A stretch of 64,000 bases of DNA from Zygnema cylindricum (lineage: Eukaryota; Streptophyta; Zygnematophyceae; Zygnematales; Zygnemataceae): contig JBBHKE010003076.1 in the NCBI GenBank assembly GCA_037447655.1, positions 31,682-95,681 on the forward strand, read 5' to 3'. The notes under the pieces were generated by a model that was given only the letters and a program-made list of their open reading frames with translations, was not told the DNA's origin and made no database searches. The position numbers and the translations under genes were made by a program. Every line of letters starts with the position of its first letter. Positions within the stretch are counted from its first letter, which is position 1. This document shows positions 1 to 12,086 of this stretch, piece by piece.

Positions 1-90
1 ACCTGGTGTAGTTTTAAGTAGCGTCTCAGTTTTAAGCAATCGTTCTCATCTCTCTCATCTCTCACTTCTCGCCCTCCTACTTTTTTGCAG

Positions 91-2762
91 GCTATACTAG
101 AAGATTTGAGCCACTGAAGCCGGTCACTCGAGCTCAAGCTGCGTGTGCTTTAGCTTTAGGAGAATCGGCAGAACTGGTGGGAGAAGAGCTTGAAAGAATT
201 AGTTTTGAAAAAATCGCAGAAGACGCGGTTCGTGCTGCAGACGAGGCAGAAGCTGCCGAAATAAGGGCAGAACAGGAGTTACTGGATATCGCAAAAGCAG
301 AAGCGAATGAAGAAAGATTAAAACGAGAAGAAGCCGAAAAAGCGGTTGAGGCGGTTAGACAGGAGCTTCGGCAAGCGCAGAAGGAAAGGCAGGAGGAGAG
401 AGACAGCATTGTTGAGACTAAGGTTTGTGGTTGACCTGTCTTTTGGAAACCCACTTTTGGATAATTAATTGCTTCACCTAGTTTGGGACTGCTAAATGTT
501 TTCGTCTGTGTTTTTTTTTGTTGAATCCTTCGGATTAGTTTGAAAAATCGAGGTTCCGGGTGGAACAGTATAAGGTTTTTTTTTGCTTTGATACAGCAGG
601 TTTAGGACAGAAGTGGTCTGGATTGCAACCCAAATACGTTATTGTGTTCTCCACTGTGATGAACTTGTTTTGACTTAAATTGACCACAAATTTTCTTTAA
701 GTAACTGAGTCACCTGCACCGGGTTTACGACTCGGTTGTTGATTTTTTGTTTTTTTGTTTTCGATACACCTGTTCTCATTGTATTATTGGTTTGACAATC
801 TTTTCCTACAGGCTGCTGTGGAGACAGAGAGAAAGCGTTTGGAGGAGTCTAAACGAATCGCAGCGGAACAGGCGACAGTTTTATCCAGTAATAAGAAGAG
901 CCTTGAAAAAGAAAGAGAGCAGTTGGAGAGGTTAAAGGCCACGGCAGAAGCAGAGAAAAAATCTATGACACAGATGAAAGCAGAAGTGGAGGCGGAAAGA
1001 GGGGCACTCGTTCAAGCGAGGTGAGGGGACTTGAACTAATGTTATGGGTGTGAATGATGTGTATTATAATAAGATGTGAAATACGTGGCAGTATATTTTG
1101 ATGTGAAAAATGTGGGTTATAATAAGATGTGAAATACGTGGTAGTATAATATGATGTGAAATATGTGGATTATAATAAGATGTGAAATATGTGGTAGTAT
1201 ATTATGATGTGAAATATGTGGATTATAATAAGATGTGAAATACGTGTAATATGTTGTGAGGTGAGATGGGTTGACGTGACTGGAAGTATGTTATGATGGG
1301 TAATATGATGTTGAAACACTGATTTATGGGTGAGTTCAAGATGCATGTATTTTATGTCCTGTTCATGCACACTATAAAAGGAATGCAATTCTTCTTGGAG
1401 ATACTTTGTCAAGGGCAAAAAAAATGATCCCTCGAGGCTTATTAGAAGCTACAGTGCCCATCGCTATTAGAGTTAGTGAAATTTTAGCGTTAACTCTTCA
1501 TTAGAATTAAGTGCACTAGGTTGTGTTTTGCCACGTGGCTCATTATGGGCCAGTTAACTAAAAAATGTCATTAACACTATCTATGATTTGGAGTCAAGAA
1601 ACTACTCACTCGAATTAGAGTGATTAACTCTAATAGCGATGGGCAGTGTAGCTGAACCACAAGGTCAATGAATGAAAGACAAAAAAAAATCGGTTCGGAA
1701 AAATAAACTATGTAACCTGGAAGGTCTGTCTGCAATATTCCTTCTTATTTTCTTGGACCACTATGCCTGGAGAGCAACTATACTGCAAATTATAAGTAGA
1801 TATGTTGCATATTGTGGTCCACCAAATCCAATAGACTATGAGAAGCATTCATCTCAGTTTCGGCTTATCATCCCGGTTGATTGTTTTGTGTGACACTAAA
1901 TTGTTCACATCTTGTTTCTTGGAAATAGGTTACTTATTACGGCCATTGACCATTAGTTTAGACGATGCATCAGGAAGGCCATTTTTCTTTTTTTGTCTGC
2001 TTTTCACATTAGTCTTGAACATGGTTAGTTACAAATTTTTGTTTATTCGAGTATTTTTTTTCTGTACTTCGAACTAAATCGGATGTCACTCTTTAATACG
2101 ATTGGATTGTGACATTCGGTGCTGTAATCCGTTATGTAACAGAAACAGTTTCAAATTTATAGTATAGTACATAAAGATACATTTTCATCATTTGCAGTAC
2201 GTACCAATCCTTTCTCCTGCATGTGAATTTGCTATCGAAAACTTAATGTGGAAAATTCATTATACAAACTTCCCTGTTTGTTTTCTCCATATTGTTTTTT
2301 TTCAGGACTCAGGCTGAGGAGGAAGCGAGAAGGGCGGCCGAGGAAGCAAAACGGTTGGCGACAGTCAGGAGGAAGCTTCAAGGAAACTCCGAAGTTTCTG
2401 AAGAAGTTATTGAGAAAATTTCTTCACCGAAGGTCTCCCCATTTCCTAAGTGGCCTGACGAGCCCTCTGATTCTCTTCAAAACAAAGGAGAGGGAGAAAA
2501 AGTCGCCTCAACTTTTAAGGCCGAGGGAATATTTAGGAGAGGGAGTGAACTGCAAAAAACTGCAGTCGAGGCTGCGGAAAACGCAGTAGGAATCGCAGGA
2601 AATGTGGTAGAGAATGTTATTAGAGGGGCAGAAGAAGTAGCCGGAGGTGCCCGAGAAAAAGCCAAAAATGTAGCGTCATCTCTCGCAAATGGGACGAAAA
2701 AAGCGGTACAGGATGTGAGGGGTGGTGTGGAGCAGTTGGTCCAACGATTCAAAGAATCCTAA
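91..2762 (+). CDS. SLH-domain/coiled-coil plastid-type protein, 3' part (3 exons seen, 5' end outside window)
   Basis: Exons are 91-422, 812-1020 and 2306-2762, each bounded by AG and GT, and the phases agree (the first exon starts with two codon bases, then phase 0, then phase 2). The first exon opens with an S-layer-homology-like motif (YTRRFEPLKPVTRAQAACAL). It is followed by a long charged Ala/Glu/Lys/Arg-rich coiled coil of about 200 residues. The last exon ends in an amphipathic Ala/Val/Gly-rich stretch with repeated KNVASS/ENVIRG-type segments and stops at 2760-2762. This order (SLH repeat, coiled coil, helical tail) recalls plant SLH-domain proteins found in plastid or thylakoid preparations, such as Arabidopsis At5g23890; that match is from memory. 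The molecular function is unknown. The gene converges with the kinase gene at 4717. Intron 2 holds a tandem repeat and a MITE. Confidence 0.72.
1030..1255. repeat. Tandem repeat of about 53 bp in intron 2 of the SLH gene
   Basis: About three to four imperfect copies of an AT-rich unit containing TTATAATAAGATGTGAAATA and CGTGGTAGTATA follow one another shortly after the exon 2 donor at 1020. Unlike the arrays in the NUB1 and DnaJ genes, the unit does not visibly include exon sequence. Confidence 0.75.
1450..1650. mobile_element. MITE family A, copy 1
   Basis: A roughly 200-bp element flanked by TA on both sides. Its ends are near-perfect inverted repeats (CAGTGCCCATCGCTATTAGA on the left, the complement of the same core on the right). 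The interior includes a segment with CACGTGGCTCATTATGGGCC that recurs in other copies in the window. No coding capacity. The TA flank and short length suggest a Stowaway-like (Tc1/mariner) derivative, but the superfamily is inferred. Confidence 0.85.
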
Positions 2763-4716
2763 AGACGGAAAAAAATACTTTATTGCAAAAAAACTTAGAG
2801 TAAACGGATGACGTTTTTTTTGTAATCGGGGAAATTTTTTGTCAGCATATGGTAATGAATTGTCACCATTTAATATCGGAGTACAGGTGCCCTTAGTGCT
2901 GAGTCGGCATGTTCAGGATGAGTGGATTATAAATGGTGATGTTAGGTTTTATATAACGAGGATTTGTTATGGGATATTGGTGTGGTTTTGGTCATATGAT
3001 TCTCCTTACTCCCCACATGACAAGGAGAAAAACAAAAGAAAAAAAAAAGGAACACAATAAAGGGAGCTGGACGGCGAAATCACATTTAGGTTACTTGGTG
3101 GATCGTAAAGTCTTTCCGAATAATGAACAAGACTTTTGTATATTTGTTTTCTTCTGTCATCGTGATTGTATAAAAAAAAATGGGAGACGTATGTGCTGTT
3201 TTTTTTAACTGACAGGAGGAATTCATCCTTTTTCGTGATTATCCAGTGGCCATTGTCATGGTTCTGATTTGTTTGTGCGATGGTGTTTACTTTTCTCGTT
3301 TGTTGAAGGCGTTTACGCTTTTGTTGGCTTCACCTGCTCCGTGAAGTAAAAGATTTCCATCCTGACAGTGGTAGTTAAAGACAAAAATAGTGTCTGTACT
3401 CTTTATCTGCTATGCCAATACCATTGTACGCCATTTCTTTAATGTGAATGGGCATGCATGGGCTTCTTGACTGCCTTGTCTATTTTTGCATACATGATTG
3501 CACTGATAAATGGCAAAATAGTATAGGGCGCATTAGTATGTCTGGTTGACTATTGGATGAGGAATCCCACCAAAAATTGCAGGTAATGTACCGTTAACAA
3601 ACGGTGAGTTGGCATATGTTGCATACAAGCAAGAATTTTCATCAGCCAGTTTTGGTTCATGCTACTTGTCATACCTGCTTCAATTCGAACTTATATCTGG
3701 AAGATGTGTTTTTACATACCATTTGTCTGATACAATTTCATCCATATCAAGCATTCCACTTTCTGTTCAATCTAGCGGTCCATTGCTCCAGTCTAAAGGT
3801 TGTATTCCAGTCCCCTACTAAACATACTTTCTACAATACTGATATTCCTGCTCTGAACAAGCCTCTCCCCCGCGTTTTCACTGGACATAAAATTTGTGAG
3901 GCCTGGTTACAGGAAACCAGCAATACAAGAGTTGCAATCAGGCTATCTGTCCCAAATGAAAGTACATCATCAACATACTTGTGGTGTACTACATACTGGT
4001 CGACGTACCTCAAACACATGCAAAAAAACTGCTTGTAAGTCAACTAGAGTTTTGAAGCTAAAGAGCAAAAACACATGTCCGCAGTACACTTTTTGGCCAA
4101 AGAAAATACCGGAAGAAAACCCGTTTTACGAAAAAAACAATGATGTCGAGCATCATCGAATAGCATTTCCAAGCTACATTATCAATCAAGGGAGACAACT
4201 GAAAGCCTCACTGTTATCACTTACAACGCCGTCAACCGGAAACCTAAATTTGTCTTCAACAAAAACGACAAATCGAGGCAACTACTTAGTTTTCTGGCCT
4301 TTGAAAATAAAGCTGCTGCAAAATAGAAACTGTTGTTCTCTACCTTCAAAAGAAGCGATCCACTAGAAATGGACGTCCTTTTGATCTGTACAAGCTTTTA
4401 ATGGTCGATTCTTGCCGGAGGTGAATGAGACAAAACGCTCTCGCTGCACAAGAAGTCCTGAGGAAGGAAAAAAATCCCACTCATATATGGCTTTTACATG
4501 TCTAAATCTAGGTCGAAAGGCATACATCTCTCACTTAAAACCGTTAATGGTGTTCCTCACCTCAACCAATCGATGTTCTTCGTTTCACGGTTTGCCCATA
4601 GTGTCATAGTGGCCTTAAAGATCTTCGATCCTATATTCGTCTTTTCTTTCATTCCACCGGTCGAAGCTCCTCTGACCTCCTCAAAAAGACTTGAATTGAG
4701 AAATTTTAGTAGGGAA
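2763..4716. other. Convergent intergenic region, no gene recognised
   Basis: AT-rich sequence between the stop of the SLH gene (+) and the stop of the kinase gene (-). Open frames of 144 and 156 codons at 3604-4366 overlap in different frames and show no motif, so I treat them as chance. It should contain both 3' UTRs; no convincing terminator or RNA gene was seen. Confidence 0.5.
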
Positions 4717-7700
4717 CTAAATAAAACTACTCGAGGGCTGGAAACTTCCGAAGTCTGGTCGTATTACAGAGCCCCGTGGAAGTATTAATGAAGGGGATAG
4801 GCCTCTTTCTTGTGAGATACCTCCCTCCCTCCCTCCCAAGCCCTTGCCTTCCTCGGCATCTTTCATATCAGCTACATACTGAAAAAAATCGGCTACTTTC
4901 CGAGCATATCTGCAAATAACAGTTGACATTAAAAAGGTTAAAATACCACAGAGATAACAACTCAGTACACTGTTAATAGTCGCTATTAGCGTTACGAAAG
5001 AATTATTTCGAGGACTTTTTTAGTGTTAATAAAAATATCCCGGATCCAAATGACGTGGGCGATTGTGAATCGCAAAAAAATTAGCATTAAGAAAAAAAAT
5101 AAAGTATAAATGACGTTATTTTGTGTAAAGAAGGCACAAAAAACCGGGACTGAATTAGTGTTATTAATGCTAATAACGATTCACAGTGTAGTTTCCACTT
5201 AGCTTCTCACTGCATTTATTTTTTATTTTATTTCTCTCAATAGATAAGACTGACACCAAACAACCTCACACCGTAAATTTGTCCAAAATCTGTATAAACT
5301 GATTTACAAGGAAACTAAAGAACGCAGATCCCTAAAAATAGAACTAACAAGCTCTCGTATGTCTTTTCATAGCACTAGAGTTTATGTTCTTTACATAAAC
5401 CATAGATTAATATACAAGAATAGTCAACGAATATCATGCCAGTGAAAGTACTTCAGCAGAAAAACTGGCAAGGGGAGAATTGGACTTTCACTCCCTCCCA
5501 CCTTTCTCTCTATATCTTTCTCTTCCTTCCTCGACTCCCCTTTTTTTCTCTATATGTTCTTTTTTCCTCTCTTGAGTATAATTACCCAACATCCCTCAGC
5601 TGCTGAGAAATTGGTTCACAAGTAGACGTGCGCACTAAAGCTACACCACCCACCACTATTAGAATTAATAAGACTAATTTGGTCGCAACTTCTTTTGGCC
5701 TTAACAAAAACTAGTGTTAATAAACACTAATTAAGGGAGTGGATTACAATCCGCCAACTCTCCCTACACTAAATTAGTATGTCACATTCTAATTTCACAA
5801 TTACATTAATAATTCCTTTTATAACGATGAGCGGTGTAGCAATATTGGCCACAATAAAATGCAGCCACATATGGAAATACATTATTGAATTTATCCTCGT
5901 TTCCCAAGTAAATTAACACCCATGCGGCTTTCAGTCGTAATATATGACAATAAACAAAACAAATGGCTGACAATGAATTACCCTTAACAACTAGTAGAAA
6001 ACCCTTGAACAGTAAAACTTAAGCTTAAGTGGTACCACAGTTGGAATAATAATGGCAGCCTTGCAAATACGAGAAAAACTCTTTGCATCTGTGTGGTTTC
6101 TCCGTGCTTTCCCTTTTGTCCATATTTATAAGGTTAGAGAGAGTAATAGAATCGCCCGAAGACTGCAATCCTATCTTTGTCAGTAACTGTACTTTCTACC
6201 GTAGATTTTTGTCTATACTTTACTATTTCCTATTTTACTGAGGGTAAATTCCAATATTGTGATTCCCATACCATACAATGAGGTCTCTCCCGACCTGACC
6301 TTCCTTTCTCAATAAAGAAAAATGTGCAAGCTCGACTGAAGAGGAAAAAAGACAAAGTATATGCTTTGACTTGTAGAACATTAGCCTTAAACATTTCACC
6401 ATGAATCGCTCTTAGCATCACTGTTTTTTTACCACATAAAACATCGTTTCTCTGTGAATTTTTGTCTGATTATTAATCCAAAATAATCCGACGGTTGCAA
6501 TGGAATGGTAATGATCTTCCCTTCCGATTGGGGATCTTCAAACGGGAATTAGACATGTGTGCACAAAGAAAAGTTCATTAAAGCGGGGAAAAAAAAAATC
6601 GTGCTAATAGCGATACATGGGGTAATCTCCAAATATATGCCTTGTAAGCTCAACATTTTGAATTTACAACTCATTGGATCATTCATCAAGACTCATTGTT
6701 TCTTCGACCCTTTGAACAATTGTGTTTACTCTAATGCGATATTTAATTGATTTTCAGGTATAAAAATATATGTTTCTACAGCTTATTCAAACAATATATT
6801 AGAGCTTCATATAAACGAATAATCAAAACACAAAACCAAACATTTTAGGAAAGTACATAAATCAGGCCAATTCTGTGAGTTGCGTTTTTTGAAGTCTTCT
6901 GTTAACAAACAACAAAACTACACTGCCCATCACTATTGGAGTAATAGAGTGAGCTTTTTCTTAACCCAAAATCATGAACTAGTGCTAATAACACTACTTA
7001 ATTAAGTGGACCCACAGTAATTAATTCTAATGAGACACTAAATCTAATAGCGGAGGGCAGTGTACTAATCGGTGAAAATTGGTGATGTAGCCCCAACAGA
7101 CTACTAGCATATGCCTTAGTGGGGCTAAGTTATTTAAGGCACATATGCCTCGTCATAATTTGCCTGTCTAGTCAGGGCTTTCTAAACTTTACAAAATACC
7201 GTTTTCCTTCTCACTAAACCCAATCCACTCTGATTTCCCACCTGCTCAAAAAAGTCTCAGCAAGCTATCCCCTCTTCAACGAAATCTATATTTTGGACTT
7301 CTCCAGTCACAAATTTGGTACTGTAGTCTCTTGTATAATCATCAATACGTGTCTGCCTAACTGTACAAAGCATATAGGCAGTGAAGGCTTTCAATACTGT
7401 TCAGAGGCACTACAAGAGACTGTTTTTATGCAAGACAATATAAAGTATAAATAAATATATAAATGCATATAAAATAATCAGTGTGGCTGAGCATGAGCGC
7501 AACGACTAACTACACTCACTGTGGAGAAAAGGATTTTTGTATTATCACCTCAAGAAAAATCTACTTTAGCAGATATGCCGAGAGGATAAATGCACCTTGC
7601 TTGCCACTTCACTATATTCTTTTACCACTAGCTGACAAATATACATGATATAAGCAGGTTCAAAATGATTATTGCAATCATTTCCTTATGAATGAGCGAG

Positions 7701-10700
7701 GCAGAAAACTTACTCTGCTTGTGCAACCGCGTCACGGTTGAAGTCTATGTGAGTATCGCAATCCAAAACCAATGCTGGAACCTGCAATAAAATAAAAATA
7801 GGACCATCTGGTTAACGAGTTCTCAGGTTACCAGCCCTGCATAGATTGTTTAGAAACTCCTGCCTAACCTGTTATTTGGCACAAAATTACGTTACGCGGT
7901 TCAGTTTAATTAATCTTTTAAACAGTCATGCAGTCAAGGCCATCTCAGTTTTGAGAGCAACTTCTATAGCAGGCTAGTTTTTTACATCTCAAACAATATC
8001 GATTAACAAGTTCAGGCCTGATTTCAAGTTAGCTTATATGCATGGTTATAGAAAAGGTAAAGCTCAGGGAGTGATCAACATAATGGATCTATAAACTGCT
8101 CTCACTCCGCTTCGGTCCTTTGGTCTGATTGAGAATTACTCAAAAACACTTTCGTCTAGTTTCAAAAGCTGGAGGGAACTGAAGAGTGGTATCTTAAGAA
8201 TGCACCTTTTCCTCTAACATTCTATAAAATTCTCTTCACTAATGCTGAAAACAAAAAAAAATCAAATAAGCCCTGGCGAAGCAGCTGAACTCAATCAAAA
8301 AACGCATTTAATCCTTTTTCAACATTTTTCAGTCATCCTCTACCAAAAAAGAAGCACATTCATGTCAATTCCCTCGTTATTCCCGTAAATACTACACATC
8401 CATCCCAGCCACACCCACCTCTTGAATAGAATGATGCACATGTTTTCCTCGTACAGAAACAACATTGATGCCCTCCGGCTTCTTCACTTTTTCACTGTCT
8501 TTCCATTGGCTTACCCCCAAAAGGCCAGAGCTTCCAAATTCTCGATCTACTGGCAACAACCATTGCTCATGTTTTTCATGTAAACCAGTTAGATAGTCTA
8601 GGCTTACTCCTGCCTCTTCTCCCCGAGCCCTTGTTTTCAGTCTCTTGTGACAAGTACCAGGCTCGGCACGGAGATAAATAAAACCATCAGGTACGAGGCC
8701 AGGAAGAGTGGATACCATTGGATCAAACCATGAGTCATAAATACTGAGCTCCATTGAATCCATCCATTTTGCTTCATGAACAGCACGCACAAAAACCTGC
8801 TCCGCAAAGGACAAGTGGCAAAAAATAAAAACCAATTCAGTTGAAGGACAAGTGGCAAAAGATACAAAGAAAACATAGTTTGAGAAGTTAGCGAACACGG
8901 GAGGACTACGACATCGGAAAAAGTCCACAACAAGTATAGCTTGCTTACACATGTCACAACAACTAGCTGAAATGAAACAAATTTGGAACATACATCCCGG
9001 GGCTATTTGTTTTCCATTATCTTGCAAATTTGATTGCCCTCACCATTCTGTCACTGAATACAGACCGCTCCATCAACCGCAGGGGCCTTAGGCCCTTGGA
9101 GCTCTCCTTTTCTTGCATCATTCGTGTCACAAACACATAATTTTGAAATGTGTATGCATATCGACTTGGATTTGCATAAAAGGCATCTAAAATATTATGC
9201 CCTTCTCCTCCAATATCCTGCCATTTCCCAACCGGTTCGGGTACAATTTCCACTAAATCCCTCAATTCCACGGTCTGATTGGCTATCCTCTGCAAAAAAG
9301 TGGTTTTTCCAACACTAATATTCCCTTCAACACAAAAAGTTAGACGTCTAGACCTTCTCCCTCCTACTGTTTCTCCCTCTCCTTCTCCATCCTTTGCCTC
9401 GTCCTCCTTCAACTCCTCTTCCACTTTTTGGCGCACAAAATTTACAATGGCTGCTGCATGGTTTTTCATAACTCCTACATCACTTCGTAGATATTCTGTC
9501 ATTTTTTCGGGGCGTTCTTCCCCTTTAAACTGCACAAGGGTAGCAAAAACTCCAATAAGGAAAAAAAAAACTTTCCCGGGGCGACCCACAAAAAACTGAA
9601 AGGAAAAAAGACTCGCTGTAAATGACAAGCTTCAAGTTTATAAAAATGAAGAATTTTACAATTGAGGTAACCCTCCAATTTGAAGTCAGCGTACAACCAA
9701 TTCGTACTCAGACTTCATTAGAAAAGCGTTCTAAACCTCATGCTAAAGGCCCACATGTCTTTGAAATACCAAGCCGCTGAAAAGATGACCATTACCGTAA
9801 ATTGATTCGTACAATCCATTGCCCCAGTAATTTGCCAGAACTCTCAGCATTCCTGAGTTACATGTAAATTCAAACGAAAGGCTGAACAACCATAATGCAG
9901 TACACCGCAAATGTGCATTAAATAAACCTTCGCCCAAGTAATACTGATAATGAGAAATAATCAAGAGACCGTTTCCTTCTTCCATTCTTCATCCTTCCAC
10001 AAAATTAGCGGTTCCACAATAATATAGTTAAAAATGCAGGTTTGAACTGTAATGGTACAAATCTGGAAAAAAAACTCACCTTCTCCACATAAAGCTGTTT
10101 CAAACCGGCAACTTCAATTATGCCCTTGGCTCTCAGCTTCTCCTGTGTCTTTAAACCGATACCAGGGACAGTTCTCAAGTCTGAAAAAACGGGCAGTCCT
10201 TTCCTTCGACCTGAGCTAATACGTCTTTTTCTTTCAGAGCTCGACGTGTCTCCCTCCGCATCCCCTTTTGCTCCATTTTTGCCACTTCTTTTTGTATTAG
10301 TGTTATCATTAGCGTTATTTTCTTCATCACTGTCATGTAGAGTCTGACTGTCGTCACATAAAAGCCTTGGCGATTCTGAATTGTTCTCAGACGCTTCTAT
10401 AGAGCTTCCTCCTGAGCTCCCTGCTGGACTTTCTGCTGAAGAAACGGAACTGGAATGCACAGATTGACAGATATCAAGTTTTCCAGACTTAGGAACAAAA
10501 CTGCCATCTGTTCTGCTACAAGGAGTGAAAACCGATAATGATACAGAAAAGGAAGACTTTTGCGAATCTAAAACTACACACTTGAAGTCTCTATGGACTT
10601 GTCGTTCCCTGGAATCACCGAAACTTGCTGCCAAAATATCTGGTAGACAGATGTCTCCGGAAAAAAAAGCACCACTAGTTAAGCCAGTTTTTCTTTGCGA

Positions 10701-10823
10701 AGGAGACACGAGCTTCAAATAACCATTTGATGGAGGAAAAGAAATGCTTGACGAAGGTAATGCCTGAGAAGATGATGTAAAACTTTGAAAATATGACACG
10801 TGCCCACCAGAAACCCCTGCCAT
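4717..10823 (-). CDS. Plant-type deoxyribonucleoside kinase with N-terminal helix-hairpin-helix segment (5 exons, 622 aa)
   Basis: Reading on the minus strand, exons are 10823-10080, 9529-9044, 8796-8419, 7781-7714 and 4909-4717. All have GT-AG borders, and the sum is 1869 nt, ending in a stop. The product phosphorylates deoxyribonucleosides in the salvage pathway. Residues 1-215 are a Ser-rich low-complexity leader. An HhH-like segment (LRTVPGIG) starts near residue 216. The kinase core has a P-loop (GNISVGKT, about 317-324), an ERS motif (about 402-404) and the block FVRAVHEAKWMDSMELSIYD, followed by an Arg-rich lid (KRLKTRARGEE). The C-terminal exons give VPALVLDCD and YARKVADFFQYV, as in plant dNKs, then a tail of about 45 residues of uncertain value. 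The start is the first ATG of the exon 1 frame. The last intron is 2.8 kb and holds MITEs. Exon 1 is duplicated upstream, and a copia LTR fragment lies just 5' of this ATG. Confidence 0.88.
4966..5190. mobile_element. MITE, family A/B-related, in last kinase intron
   Basis: TA-flanked element of about 225 bp. The left end reads TACACTGTTAATAGTCGCTA and the right end is an inverted relative (GCTAATAACGATTCACAGTG then TA). Ends resemble those of the element nested at 15640-15842. Degenerate, non-coding. Confidence 0.65.
5642..5838. mobile_element. MITE family A, copy 2
   Basis: TA-flanked, about 197 bp. Ends are ACACCACCCACCACTATTAG and its degenerate inverse near ATAACGATGAGCGGTG. Lies in the last intron of the kinase gene. 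The interior shares the family's repeated segments but is diverged. Confidence 0.75.
6399..6624. mobile_element. MITE family B, copy 1 (left end decayed)
   Basis: The interior (ACCACATAAAACATCGTTTC, then GATCTGACGG-type and GTGTGCACAAAGAAAAG segments) and the right end (GTGCTAATAGCGATACATGG) match copies at 45455 and 52042. The left inverted repeat is recognisable only weakly (ATGAATCGCTCTTAGCATCA). Inside the kinase intron. Confidence 0.65.
6919..7064. mobile_element. MITE family A, copy 3 (short)
   Basis: TA-flanked, about 146 bp. The left end CACTGCCCATCACTATTGGA and the right end CTAATAGCGGAGGGCAGTG are inverted. Shorter than other copies through internal deletion. Kinase last intron. 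Confidence 0.78.
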
Positions 10824-10875
10824 GCTAAAATTCTTCTACTGTATGGGTGGTGTTCAAAGCCCCTATGGCGATTAG
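9870..10875. repeat. Duplicated segment, copy A: kinase exon 1 with flanks
   Basis: This 1006-bp block is nearly identical to 12087-13094. It spans part of intron 1, all of exon 1 and about 50 bp upstream of the ATG. This copy has an intact frame and lies beside the remaining exons. Its upstream edge abuts an LTR fragment at 10876. Confidence 0.93.
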
Positions 10876-12086
10876 CCCGTAAACAATTACAGTTAAATGA
10901 TTTATCCTACGTTTACATGTTGAAATAAATATCAAACTATATACTACGTAACATTAGTCCTAGAGTTAACGGCCAAGGCTACCGGCTATTTCTTGTATGC
11001 CGGCCGGTAGGTACAAGGATCAATTCCTGTCACCCGCACATTCCTTTTAAATAAATAAACCCCTAACTAATATGAATTTCCCGTAAACCTCTGGATAACC
11101 TAGGTAGCCATGGCTCTAGCTCCCTCTCCAATTTCTCATTGACTGCGACAAGTTATAGAGTTGGAGAGAGAAGTTAGAGGTAGACTGCCTCGGCTTCTTT
11201 CTATATTTCTATTTAGACCTAGAAAATACTAAAAATGGACCATTAATTTCTACAAATTGACTACAAGGAAACCTTTGCCCCGGTCGTCAGATTTCCCATC
11301 GTCCTTATACTATTCAGTCTGGTAGCAGCGGAAGACATGGAAGTGCACCAGATGGACATCAAAATAACCTTTTTGCATGGAGAATTGGAAGAGGAGATCT
11401 TCATGCGACAACACAAAGGGTCTGTGGAGGAAGGAGAGGAGAGTAAGGTATGCCGGCTGATTAAATCTCTTTATGGTTTGAAACAGGCTCCTCGACAGTG
11501 GAATAAGAAGCTTGATGAGTTTCTTACCGGTCTGGGATATATCCAGATCAGCTCAGATCACTCAATCTATATTTTCCAAGTTGAGGAAGGTTTTATATTT
11601 ATTGTAATTTATGTTGATGATTTAAATCAATGGAAAAAATTAATAAACTGAAAACCGATCTTCAAGGGAGATTTGAAATGAAAGATATAGGGTAAGCAAA
11701 ATATATTTTGGGAATTCAAGTAGAAAGAGACTGAAAAAGAAAAATTGTAAGATTGACTCAAAAGGAAGCAATAGGGATCATGCTTGAAAAATTTCAGATG
11801 GATAAAGCTAATAGTTGTACAACTCCAATGGAGTTAAAAAGGGAAGTGAGGAGAGTGAGGAAGAAGGAGTCATAGTCTTAGACAAGGAATTATCTCCTGA
11901 TGATCAGAAGTTCATGCACACTATTCCTAACAGGCAAGTAGTGGGAAGTCTAATCTATTTTATAAATTATACCTGGCCGGATTTTGCTGTAGCTGTAGGA
12001 GTGCTGAGTAGAAGTCTAAATGCTCCCACTAAGAGGGATTGGGAGGCAACTAAAAGAGTCCTTAGATATTTGATAGGAACTAGGGA
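10876..12086. mobile_element. Chimeric copia fragment: inverted LTR piece joined to an RT/RNase H piece
   Basis: 10876-11254 is the reverse complement of the first roughly 380 bp of the LTR seen at 55528 and 61134, ending exactly at the LTR terminus (TTCTACA at 11248-11254). From 11255 the sequence switches to plus-strand reverse transcriptase matching about 59757 onward (GGAAACCTTTGCCCCGGTCG, then YGLKQAPRQWNKK and IYVDDL in translation), running to the start of RNase H (RDWEATKRVLRYLIGTRD) at 12086. The frame is broken after YVDDL by a 13-bp deletion relative to the other copy. The two parts are in opposite orientation, so this is not a simple truncated element. It separates the two copies of kinase exon 1. 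Confidence 0.9.
11337..12086 (+). pseudogene. Copia reverse transcriptase/RNase H remnant
   Basis: Two open stretches encode RT palm sequence (MEVHQMDIKITFLHGELEEE, LYGLKQAPRQW, YVDD) and the RT-RNase H connection (NAPTKRDWEATKRVLRYL). A deletion and frameshift after YVDD and a missing remainder leave no functional protein. The YVDD catalytic pair is intact here, whereas the fuller copy near 60115 reads YVND. Confidence 0.85.

Noticed and set aside
3604-4366. Overlapping ORFs of 144 and 156 codons
   Set aside because: No domain, two frames overlap, lies between convergent 3' ends; treated as chance.
8815-8860. GGACAAGTGGCAAAA direct repeat next to the kinase exon 3 acceptor
   Set aside because: Two copies only and the unit does not include the splice junction, so it was not counted with the junction-seeded arrays.
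8637-9027. 211-codon minus-strand frame as one uninterrupted kinase exon
   Set aside because: The part upstream of 8796 is intron; splice sites at 9044/8796 rejoin the conserved sequence SDRM to VFVRAVHEA exactly.
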